Of a stretch of 40,966 nucleotides of DNA, positions 7,784-15,569 are shown piece by piece. The notes under the pieces were generated by a model, which made no database searches, was not told the origin of the DNA, and saw only the letters and a program-made list of their open reading frames with translations. The stretch lies in contig JAEUHP010000004.1 in NCBI GenBank assembly GCA_016795295.1, forward strand, positions 1 through 40,966. Reading direction: 5' to 3'. The stretch is from Planctomycetota bacterium (GTDB lineage Bacteria > Planctomycetota > UBA1135 > UBA2386). Every line of letters starts with the position of its first letter. Positions within the stretch are counted from its first letter, which is position 1. The translations under genes and the position numbers were made by a program.

Positions 7784-9019
7784 TCACCAGGGATGCCCGT
7801 GCTCGACCACCACGATCCCCGTCGGTGACACCGCGAACCGCTTCTTGTCCGCCTCGGTGTCGTAGCCGATCACCGTGCCGTCCGGCACGTTGTTCCACTT
7901 GTCCACGATCACCCGCCGCAGCTTGCAGCGTTTGCCGATCTTCGCGCCGCGCAGCACGATCACTTCGTCGAGCTCACTGTGCTCGTCGACGTAGACCCGG
8001 TTGCTGAGCAGTGACCGACGCACTTTGGCGCCCGACACCACCACACCCGGGCACAGGAGCGAATCCTGCACCTCGGCGCGCCGGCCCGCCCCTTCCTCGG
8101 AGAACACCGTCTTGGCCGGCGGATCGTTGTGCCACAGCGTGTAGGTGGGCCAATCCGGTTGGTACAGATTCAGGTGCGGCTTGACCGCCACCAGATCCAT
8201 GTTGGCCTCGAAGTAGGCTTCGATGGTGCCGACGTCGCGCCAGTACGGATCCTGTTCGCCGTTCAGCCCGCGGAACATGTGCGCATAGACCGGCACCTGC
8301 TCGATCATGCGCGGGATCACATGGTTGCCGAAGTCGCCGCCCTGCCCTTCGGGCATCTTGTTGTCGGCTTCGAGACGCCGGATCATCTCCTTGGTCTCGA
8401 ACACGTAGATGCCCATCGAAGCGAGGCAGTAGCCCGGATCGCCGGGGATCTGCGGCGCGTTCTGCTTCGGCTTCTCGACGAAGCCGGTGACCCGGCCGTC
8501 TTTGGCGATCTGCAGGATGCCGAAGCGGAACGCTTCGGCGACCGGGATGCGCACGGCACCGATGGTCAGCGCCGCTTCGTGCTCGACGTGCTCGCGCAGC
8601 ATGTCGCGGTAGTCCATCTGGTAGATGTGGTCTCCGGACAGCACCACCACGTTCGGCGGTTGCCAGTCGCGCACCGTGTCGAGGTTGTGAAAGATCGCGT
8701 CCGCGGTGCCGCGGTACCACTTGCCGACGGCGACGTGGTGCGGCGGACTGCAAGTGATCCACTGCTCGAGGCGGCGCGGCAGGAAGTTCCAGCCGAAGCG
8801 GATGTGCTCTTCGAGCGAGCGCGCCTGGTACTGCGTCAGGAGGCTGATGCGGCGCAGCCCCGAGTGGATGCAGTTCGACAGGGTGAAGTCGATGATGCGA
8901 TAGCAGCCGCCGAACGGCACCGCGGGTTTGGCGCGGAACTGGGTCAACGGCTTGAGCCGGCTGCCTTCGCCGCCGGCGAGGATGAAACAGAGCGTGTTCT
9001 TGAGGTCCAGGGGGGCCAT
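7784..9019 (-). CDS. glgC: Glucose-1-phosphate adenylyltransferase (ADP-glucose pyrophosphorylase)
   Basis: 411 residues. It makes ADP-glucose from glucose-1-phosphate and ATP, the committed step of bacterial glycogen synthesis, in the cytosol. The nucleotidyltransferase signature FILAGGEGSRLKPLT is near residues 13-27, followed by KPAVPFGG and YRIIDFTLSNCI, the metal-binding LSGDHIYQMDY, the glucose-1-phosphate-contacting FVEKPK, and a C-terminal left-handed beta-helix with hexapeptide-like repeats. All expected active-site motifs are present. Its product feeds the synthase encoded by the fusion gene at 18772-23019, which is on the other strand 10 kb away. The region upstream of this start holds a 16-base tandem repeat, which may affect its promoter. 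The ATG at 9019 fits the family N-terminus. Confidence 0.95.
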   Translation of the reverse strand: MAPLDLKNTLCFILAGGEGSRLKPLTQFRAKPAVPFGGCYRIIDFTLSNCIHSGLRRISLLTQYQARSLEEHIRFGWNFLPRRLEQWITCSPPHHVAVGKWYRGTADAIFHNLDTVRDWQPPNVVVLSGDHIYQMDYRDMLREHVEHEAALTIGAVRIPVAEAFRFGILQIAKDGRVTGFVEKPKQNAPQIPGDPGYCLASMGIYVFETKEMIRRLEADNKMPEGQGGDFGNHVIPRMIEQVPVYAHMFRGLNGEQDPYWRDVGTIEAYFEANMDLVAVKPHLNLYQPDWPTYTLWHNDPPAKTVFSEEGAGRRAEVQDSLLCPGVVVSGAKVRRSLLSNRVYVDEHSELDEVIVLRGAKIGKRCKLRRVIVDKWNNVPDGTVIGYDTEADKKRFAVSPTGIVVVEHGHPW

Positions 9020-9169
9020 GGCTGGTCCGGCGGCCGGAGGCGGCGCGACTGCAAGGATGCAGCGCGGCGACGTCCGGCAACAGGGGGTGGCGGCGGAATC
9101 CTTGGTGGCGGCCCGCAGGCCAGAGGCCCGGCGCCACGTCCGGCCGGGCCGGCGGTCCCGCGGCGGCGC
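9020..9169. other. Upstream region of glgC
   Basis: 150 bases of GC-rich spacer before the 16-base repeats. I see no gene, Shine-Dalgarno or clear promoter. It is the only space for the glgC promoter, since the next gene upstream ends at 9293. Confidence 0.5.
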
Positions 9170-9265
9170 CACTGCGCAGCCCAGCCACTGCGCAGCCCAG
9201 CCACTGCGTAGCCCAGCCACTGCGCAGCCCAGCCGCCGCGCAGCCTAGGCACCGCGCAGCATGCG
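9170..9265. repeat. 16-base tandem repeat, about six units
   Basis: Consensus CACTGCGCAGCCCAGC. Units 1, 2 and 4 (9170-9185, 9186-9201, 9218-9233) are identical, unit 3 (9202-9217) has one change, and units 5-6 (9234-9265) are degenerate. The period of 16 is not a multiple of three and no gene spans it. It lies in the 273-base gap upstream of glgC and downstream of the secreted-protein gene, both on the minus strand. Confidence 0.9.
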
Positions 9266-9292
9266 GGGGACCCGCAGCGCCACCAGCCCGGG

Positions 9293-10921
9293 CTACTGCA
9301 CGCCGATGCGCAGCGACAGACCGTTCGAAGCCACGAAACCCAGCGGCGTCAGGCCCGGGCTGTTGGCGAACGCCTGGCTCACCAGCGGCAGGCCGGACAG
9401 GGTCATCAGGTTCGGGACCACGAACGGCACCTGGGCGGTGCCGATGGGGGCGAACCAGAAGTGGTTCACACCGCTCTGCAGGTACGCGGTGCAGCCTGGC
9501 ATGCCCTGGTTGGTGAGGTCCAGCGGTGCCGTGGGCGCGCCGATCTCGAGCACGGTGATGCCGAGCGACGTGCCGCCGGCGATGCCGCTGGTGACCAGCT
9601 GGATGGTGCTGCCGACCATCGGGCGCGCACTGGCGGCGTGGGCGAGGCCTTGGCAGCCGACTCCGAGCGTGGCCACGGTTGCCGAGAGGTTGCCGTTCGG
9701 CACGTCGCTGGTGATGGCGACGCTCAGCGCTCCCGGCCCCACGCGCGCCTGGTCGATGGTCGCGGTGCCGCCGGTCGGCGCCACCGTGGCGTCGAACCAG
9801 AAGTTGAAGATCGAGTTCCAGTTCAGCGCGTTGTTGGCGCTGGCCAGGAACGCGAGCTCACTGCCGTTGCGCGACCAGGTCCACTGGTTGAGCCCATCGG
9901 TGTCGTTGTCGCGGAAGCCGACGTTGGTCACGGTGGCGGCAGGGTGCAGGGGCAGACGCAGCGAGGCGCCGCCGCGGGCATTGTCGAGGTTGTGCACGGC
10001 GTACTCGTAGTGCCAGACGCCGTTGCTCGGGCCGGTGACCTTGCAGGCGACCAGGAACCGGCCATCGTCGAGGCCGTTGCCGCCGAGGTTGCGCGTGGCC
10101 CCGGTCCAGCGGTTCAGCACCGAACCGGCCACCGAGTTGCCGATGTTGCTGGTCGACCAGGCGGCGCCGTTCCAGGTGAAATTGAGCTGGTCCGACAGCA
10201 CGTTGTTGTTGCGGTTGGCGACGGGTTCGCCTTCGCAGACCAGCTGGACCTGGGCGTAGAACGGGCCACCCTGGGCGAGTTCGTTCTCGGGCACGGTCAC
10301 GCGGTTCCGCACCGGATCGCCCCACGCCGAGATCTGCGTGGAGGTCAGCGACTGGGTGCCGTCGTTCGCCGCGGCACCGGCCACCGCGGGATCCCCGCGG
10401 TCGAAGTAGCTGCCGACCGGATTCCAACTGCCGAGCCACGGGTCGATCTCGTTGGGCGGGCCGAGGTTGAACTGGTTGCCGTTGAAGCCGGTGCTGTAGG
10501 CGTCGTAGCAGCCGATGCGGAACGTGCTCGAGGGGCCCGACTGGCAAGTGCCGCACTGGCTCGAGCCCAGGTTGTAGGTGACGCGCGAGTGCTTGACGCC
10601 GGTGCCGGGTGTGGAGATCTGGATGATGCGGCCATTGCTCTCGCGGGCCAGCAGGAACGCGATCTTGAAGTGCACGTCGGTCATCAGCCCGCTGGTCGTG
10701 GGCGACGACTGCCACGGGATGTGCACCGTGCCGAGATTGCAGAACGCGTGGCCGAAGCCGACGCCGATTTCGCCGTTCGGATAGGCAGGGCCGCGGCGGC
10801 CGTAGACGGTGGAGGCGCTGACGTCGTAGAGGTTGACGTCGGTGCCGGGGACGGCGTTGGCCTGGGCCAAGAGCTGGGGCCCGGCCAAGGCCAGAGCCAG
10901 GAGGGTGCGCGGGAGGGACAT
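9293..10921 (-). CDS. Secreted protein with planctomycete-type C-terminal domain
   Basis: 542 residues. The signal peptide MSLPRTLLALALAGPQLLAQA has a likely cleavage after LLA or AQA near residue 20-22, and the ATG at 10921 opens it. The mature part is rich in Asn, Gly, Ser and Thr, with few Lys. It contains four Cys in a central cluster (SSQCGTCQSG, RIGCYDAYS), a segment describing beta-strands (VWHYEYAVHNLD) and a C-terminal ~120 residues starting at GVGCQGLAHAASARP and ending GLSLRIGVQ. That last segment is the short Gly/Ala/Pro beta domain I associate with many exported planctomycete proteins; its role there is unknown to me. No enzyme motif was found. It probably sits in or on the cell envelope. 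Confidence 0.85.
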   Translation of the reverse strand: MSLPRTLLALALAGPQLLAQANAVPGTDVNLYDVSASTVYGRRGPAYPNGEIGVGFGHAFCNLGTVHIPWQSSPTTSGLMTDVHFKIAFLLARESNGRIIQISTPGTGVKHSRVTYNLGSSQCGTCQSGPSSTFRIGCYDAYSTGFNGNQFNLGPPNEIDPWLGSWNPVGSYFDRGDPAVAGAAANDGTQSLTSTQISAWGDPVRNRVTVPENELAQGGPFYAQVQLVCEGEPVANRNNNVLSDQLNFTWNGAAWSTSNIGNSVAGSVLNRWTGATRNLGGNGLDDGRFLVACKVTGPSNGVWHYEYAVHNLDNARGGASLRLPLHPAATVTNVGFRDNDTDGLNQWTWSRNGSELAFLASANNALNWNSIFNFWFDATVAPTGGTATIDQARVGPGALSVAITSDVPNGNLSATVATLGVGCQGLAHAASARPMVGSTIQLVTSGIAGGTSLGITVLEIGAPTAPLDLTNQGMPGCTAYLQSGVNHFWFAPIGTAQVPFVVPNLMTLSGLPLVSQAFANSPGLTPLGFVASNGLSLRIGVQ

Positions 10922-10982
10922 GGGCCGGAGTAGGCCATGCCTTGGGCGCACCGTCAACGGGGGGGACAGGTTGCCGCGTCCG

Positions 10983-12392
10983 TCACCGGCCGGCCGCCGG
11001 CGCGGCGGCGAGCAGCGCGCGCAGCGGTTCGGTGAGCACCTGGGCCACGGCGCGGTGGCCAGCTTGGTTCCAGTGCCCGGCGACCCAGTACGAAGCGAAC
11101 GGCTCGGTGTACGCCTGGGCCGTGGCCAGGTACGGAATGCCGAACTCGGCCAGCACCGCGCGCAGCTGCCGGTCCTCGCCGTCGAGCCCCGGATCGGCGG
11201 CGTTGACGTTCGCCACGGCGAAGCGGGCGCCGTCCTGCTGCACCGCGCGCGCCAAGTCGCGCAGCAGGAGCCGCGTCACCGGCCAGCCGGCGGCCCGACT
11301 CTCGGTTTCGTGATCCTTGCGCACGGCGAGGTTGCGCAGGGCACCTTCGAGCACCACCACCAGGGCGGAGCGCTGCAAGAGGTCAGGGCTGAACAGGCCC
11401 GAGCCGCGTTCGTCGGGCACCGGCACGCCGTGCAGCAGCAGGCGGTCGCCGTAGGCCTGGAAGCGCGGCTTGCGGCCGCGCCAGTACCGATCCGCGGCAT
11501 TGAACGGCACGTCGTTCTCGCAGAACAGCAGCAGCACCACGTCGGGCTGGTAGCGCCGGCCGAGTTCGAGGTAGGCCAGGTACTCTTGGTCGGTCGAATA
11601 GCCGCCGACGCCGAGCGAGATCACTTCGACCGGACCATCGGCCTGCAGGTGCCGTTCGAGCAGCCGCGGGCAGGTCTGGTCGTCGTCGACGGTGTAGCCT
11701 TCGGCGTGCGAATCGCCGAGCACCAGGACGCGCCGGGTGCCCAGGGGCTTGGCGAACGGCACCTCCGGCGTGCGGAACCCGAGCGAGTTCACCGTCTCCC
11801 GCGACGTGTAGGCGCTGTTGCTGCGCTGCACCGCCGGGCCAGGGCGCAGCCGCCAACCGAGCAGCGCGTCGTGCTGCACGAACAGTTTGTTGTGCGACAA
11901 ACGCGGCACCACGAGCCACCCGACCAGGAGATCTGCCGCGACCAGAAGGCCCAGGTTCACGACCACCAGCGTGGCCTGCAGCGCGAAGCGGCGCTTGGCC
12001 GCTGCGCGGGCCAGGGCCATGGCGACGCCGGTGGTGAGCCAGAGGCCGGTCGCGGCGCCGAACCAGGCCGGGCCGAGCGAGGCGAACAGGGCGGCGGTGG
12101 TGATGGTGGCCGCGAGCAGGAGCCAAGCGATCCACGGCAGGCGGGCCAACAGGAAACGCGCGCAGTCGAGGGGCAGTGGCCGGGTGCTGGCGATGGCGAT
12201 CCAGACCAGGGCCACGACGCCGTCGAAGCCCGCGCCCGCGCTGAGTTCGCGGTGCCGCAGCAGGTGTTGGGCGTGGTGGCCGAAGACGGCGGCGGCCGGC
12301 GCCGCGAGGGCCGCGCGCGCCACCCAGGCCTCCCGGCGACCGAGGGTGGCGAGGAGCGCTGGGGTGGCGGCGGTTGGGCTCGGGTGGGTCAT
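10983..12392 (-). CDS. Membrane-anchored SGNH/GDSL-type hydrolase-like protein
   Basis: 469 residues. The N-terminal ~170 residues hold about four to five hydrophobic segments (for example IAWLLLAATITTAALFASLG and ATLVVVNLGLLVAADLLVGWLVV). The rest is an SGNH-fold domain: block I is RVLVLGDSHAEGYTV with nucleophile S228, block II is SLGVGGYSTDQE, block III is LLFCENDV, and block V is GHWNQAGH with H440. Such enzymes act as esterases or acyl-handling enzymes on envelope polysaccharides, but the substrate is not evident. The Asp usually just before the block V His appears to be Ala (A438), so activity is not assured. The ATG at 12392 is chosen; a Met about eight codons upstream is an alternative. 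It is divergent from the metalloprotease gene. Confidence 0.8.
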   Translation of the reverse strand: MTHPSPTAATPALLATLGRREAWVARAALAAPAAAVFGHHAQHLLRHRELSAGAGFDGVVALVWIAIASTRPLPLDCARFLLARLPWIAWLLLAATITTAALFASLGPAWFGAATGLWLTTGVAMALARAAAKRRFALQATLVVVNLGLLVAADLLVGWLVVPRLSHNKLFVQHDALLGWRLRPGPAVQRSNSAYTSRETVNSLGFRTPEVPFAKPLGTRRVLVLGDSHAEGYTVDDDQTCPRLLERHLQADGPVEVISLGVGGYSTDQEYLAYLELGRRYQPDVVLLLFCENDVPFNAADRYWRGRKPRFQAYGDRLLLHGVPVPDERGSGLFSPDLLQRSALVVVLEGALRNLAVRKDHETESRAAGWPVTRLLLRDLARAVQQDGARFAVANVNAADPGLDGEDRQLRAVLAEFGIPYLATAQAYTEPFASYWVAGHWNQAGHRAVAQVLTEPLRALLAAAPAAGR

Positions 12393-12657
12393 GCTGGACG
12401 GCGAGGGCGCGCGCATCATCGGGGGCGGGCGCAGGCTGGGCAATCGTGGCTCGGCGCGGTTGCCACATCGTGGCGAGGTCTGGGATCGGCGACGAGCTCG
12501 CGCCGTGGCTGCCGGGCGGACGAGCCGCTCGATTGTGCTGGAAACCCGTTTGCCCAACTTCGAAGCTGCGGCGGACGCTGCCGACCGCTGTGCGTTCCTG
12601 GCCAGGCGGCTGGAGGCGGCGGCGCGCGAACCAACCGAGCTGTGCTGCATGGAGACC

Positions 12658-15486
12658 ATGAGATTCGCTTTGTTGTCGGGACTGGCGTTGTTCGTCGGTG
12701 GCTTGGGCATTGCCCAGGAGCCCAAAGCGCCGGTGCCCAAGGAAGGGAAGGAGACCAAGGCACCCGCATCCGGTGGTGCCGCCGAGGCCAAGCCGGAGTT
12801 CCCGACCTTCGAAGAGGTGAGCAAGGGCTACCAACCGGTGGTCGCCAGCGAAGGCGCCTTCTATGCCCTCTGGCACCGCAAGAAAGACGCGCAGCTGCTC
12901 GCCGAGTTGCCGCAGAACTTCGAGACGCAGAAGCAGATGATCGCCTTGGCCAGGCCCACTGGCGAAGACCTGGCCGGGCTGCAGTCCGGCGATCTGTATT
13001 GCCACTGGAAGCGCTACGACAAGCGGCTGGCGCTGGTGGCGCCGAATCTCGACACCCGGTCGAGTGGGGACCAAGAGTCCAAGGACGCCCTGCGCAAGAC
13101 CCAGGCCGATCGGGTGCTGCTCGACACGGAGATCCTGTGCATGGGCCCCAACGGCCAGCCCGTGATCGATCTGGACGAAGTGTTGCTGGGCAACCTGCCG
13201 CTGTTCTACGGCGCCGGCACGGTGCAGAAGCAGCTGGCCACCGTGGTCAAGGCCAAGGTGTTCCCGAAGAACGTCGAAGTGGCCTTCGAAGTGGTGGAGA
13301 ATCGGGAGCTCAAGACCTACCACTTCTCGATCAGCGAGGTGGCCGGCAGTGCTGGCTACAAGCCGCGGCTGGCCGACGACCGCATCGGCTACTTCACCAC
13401 GTCGTATCGGGACCTGGGCAAGATCGCGCCCGACCAGACCTGGCAGCGGCCGATCAATCGCTGGCACCTCGAGAAGGCCGATCCGAACCTGCAGAAGTCG
13501 CCGCCCAAGCAGCCGATCGTGTTCTACGTGGAGCACACGGTGCCGGTGCGCTTCCGCCGCTTCGTGAAGCAGGGGGCGCTGTGGTGGAACGAGGCGTTCG
13601 CGGCCATCGGCATCGTCGACGCGATCGAAGTCCACTACCAGGACAAGGCCACCGGGGCGCACATGGAGAAGGACCCCGAGGACCTGCGCTACAGCTTCAT
13701 CCGCTGGGTGAGCAACGACATCGGCCTGGCGATCGGTCCGTCCCGCGCCCATCCCGAGACCGGTGAGATCCTGGACGCCGACGTGATCCTGACCGACGCC
13801 TGGATCCGCGCGTTCTGGCGGGACACCAACGAGCTGGTGCCGCCTTCGGTGGTCGAAGGCTTGTCGCCGGCGGCGCTGGCGTGGCTCGAGCAACACCCGA
13901 ACTGGGATCCGCGGCAGCGGGCTCAGGGGGTGCGCCACCGCCAGCGCCTGGCGGCGGGCTTGCTGCGGCGCGAAGCGCTGGCGGCAGCGACGCCCGGATT
14001 GCCCGGGGCCGCGCGTGGTGCCCTGCATGGCAGCGCGTGTGCGCCGGAGCTGTGCCAGGCGGCCATGGGCAAAGCATGGACCATGGCGTTCGCCCACTTG
14101 GCGCTGGAAGCGGCCGGGCTGCTGCACGCCGAGGGCGACGACAAGGCCGAGAAGCCGGCCACCATCGACGGCATTCCCGAGTGGTTGCTCGGCCCGCTGC
14201 TGGCGGACCTCACTGCCCACGAGGTCGGGCACACGCTCGGACTGCGCCACAACTTCAAGGCCTCCAGCGTCTACACGTTCGAGCAGGTGAACTCGCCCGA
14301 ATGGAAGGGCAAGCGGCCACTGGCCGGTTCGGTGATGGACTATCTGCCCCTCAATCTGGCGCTCGACGACCAGGGCAAGCTGAAGGGCGACGTGTGCATG
14401 ATCGGCGTCGGTCCGTACGACAAGTGGGCGATCGAGTACGGCTACACGCTCGGCGAGCCGGCCAAGGTGCTGGAGCGCGTGGCCGAGCCCGAGCTCGCGT
14501 TCGCCACCGATTTCGACACGTGGGGCGCCGACCCACGGGTGCGCCGCTACGACTTCGCCGCGGACACCCTGGCGTTCGCCCAGAGCCGCATCGAGCTCGC
14601 GCAGAAGATGCGCGGCCGGATCCTCGACAAGTTCGTCAAGCCTGGACAGAGCTGGGCGAAGGCGCGGCACGCCTACGAAATCACGCTCCGCGAGCAGAGC
14701 CAGGCGGTGGGCATGATGGCTGCGTGGCTCGGCGGCACCTTCGCCCATCGCGACCACAAGGGCGACAAGGGCGCCCGGACGCCGCTGGTGGCGGTGCCGG
14801 TCGCGCAGCAGCGCGCGGCCCTGCGGTTCGTCTTGGCCAATGCCTGTGCCGATGCCGCCTACGGGTTGTCCCCGGAGCTGCTGAGCCACTTGGCGGCAGG
14901 TCGGTGGGACGAGGACGGCAGCGCCTACGACGTGGTCGCCTTCGACGTGCACCAGCGCGTGGCGGAGCTCCAGGCCGAGGCGCTCACGTTCGTGCTGCAC
15001 CCCGAGACCCTGGCCCGGGTGCACGACAACGAGCTGCTGGTGGCGGCCAGCCAGGACGCCGTGACCTTGCCCGAAGTCTTCGATGCGGTGACCGACGAAG
15101 TGTGGAGCGAGCTGGGTCTGGTGCCGGGCAGCGAAGCGCCGGTGCGCACCGGCACCGGCTTCACGGTGCGCCAGCCGGCGCTGTCGAGCCTGCGCCGCAA
15201 CTTGCAGCGCGAACACCTCGACCGGCTCGCCGACCTGGCGCTCCAAGCCGGTTCGTCGGCGGCCGAGCGGGCCATGGCGACCCTGGCCCGGCGCAGCCTG
15301 CAGCGCATCTTCGATGCGATCCGGGCGCGCGGCGGCAAGCTGGACGCCTACAGCGAAGCGCACCTGGAGGACGCGCAGCGGCGGATCCTGAAGATCCTGG
15401 ACGCGTCCTACACGCTGAACGGCGGTCGCTCGGGCAACACCTACTACTACTTCGGCGCGGGGCGTGAGGCCGAGGTGGGCAAGTAG
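12658..15486 (+). CDS. Large secreted zinc-dependent metalloprotease (DUF5117/DUF4953 type)
   Basis: 942 residues from the ATG at 12658, which starts a good signal peptide (MRFALLSGLALFVGGLGIAQ); an ATG three codons earlier (12649) is possible. After a Lys/Ala/Pro-rich linker comes a ~300-residue N-terminal beta region like the DUF5117 domain, then a met-zincin catalytic domain: HEVGHTLGLRH, with zinc ligands H521, H525 and H531 and catalytic E522, and a Met-turn at SVMDYLP (M560). The C-terminal ~330 residues are helical and of the kind that follows this domain in the EcxA-like family. These proteases are exported and probably degrade large protein substrates outside the cytoplasm; the substrate is unknown. 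It is separated by 83 bases from the glycogen operon and probably unrelated to it. Confidence 0.92.
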   Translation: MRFALLSGLALFVGGLGIAQEPKAPVPKEGKETKAPASGGAAEAKPEFPTFEEVSKGYQPVVASEGAFYALWHRKKDAQLLAELPQNFETQKQMIALARPTGEDLAGLQSGDLYCHWKRYDKRLALVAPNLDTRSSGDQESKDALRKTQADRVLLDTEILCMGPNGQPVIDLDEVLLGNLPLFYGAGTVQKQLATVVKAKVFPKNVEVAFEVVENRELKTYHFSISEVAGSAGYKPRLADDRIGYFTTSYRDLGKIAPDQTWQRPINRWHLEKADPNLQKSPPKQPIVFYVEHTVPVRFRRFVKQGALWWNEAFAAIGIVDAIEVHYQDKATGAHMEKDPEDLRYSFIRWVSNDIGLAIGPSRAHPETGEILDADVILTDAWIRAFWRDTNELVPPSVVEGLSPAALAWLEQHPNWDPRQRAQGVRHRQRLAAGLLRREALAAATPGLPGAARGALHGSACAPELCQAAMGKAWTMAFAHLALEAAGLLHAEGDDKAEKPATIDGIPEWLLGPLLADLTAHEVGHTLGLRHNFKASSVYTFEQVNSPEWKGKRPLAGSVMDYLPLNLALDDQGKLKGDVCMIGVGPYDKWAIEYGYTLGEPAKVLERVAEPELAFATDFDTWGADPRVRRYDFAADTLAFAQSRIELAQKMRGRILDKFVKPGQSWAKARHAYEITLREQSQAVGMMAAWLGGTFAHRDHKGDKGARTPLVAVPVAQQRAALRFVLANACADAAYGLSPELLSHLAAGRWDEDGSAYDVVAFDVHQRVAELQAEALTFVLHPETLARVHDNELLVAASQDAVTLPEVFDAVTDEVWSELGLVPGSEAPVRTGTGFTVRQPALSSLRRNLQREHLDRLADLALQAGSSAAERAMATLARRSLQRIFDAIRARGGKLDAYSEAHLEDAQRRILKILDASYTLNGGRSGNTYYYFGAGREAEVGK

Positions 15487-15569
15487 GTCCGGTGCGCCGG
15501 CGCCAGCACGGTTGTTCCGGAGCCGAGCGCAGGTAGGCTGGACCGACCGGTCTCGCACCGGCTCCTGCC

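Noticed and set aside
9170..9265. 16-base repeats as a CRISPR array
   Set aside because: The units are directly adjacent with no unique spacers, and there are no cas genes in the window.
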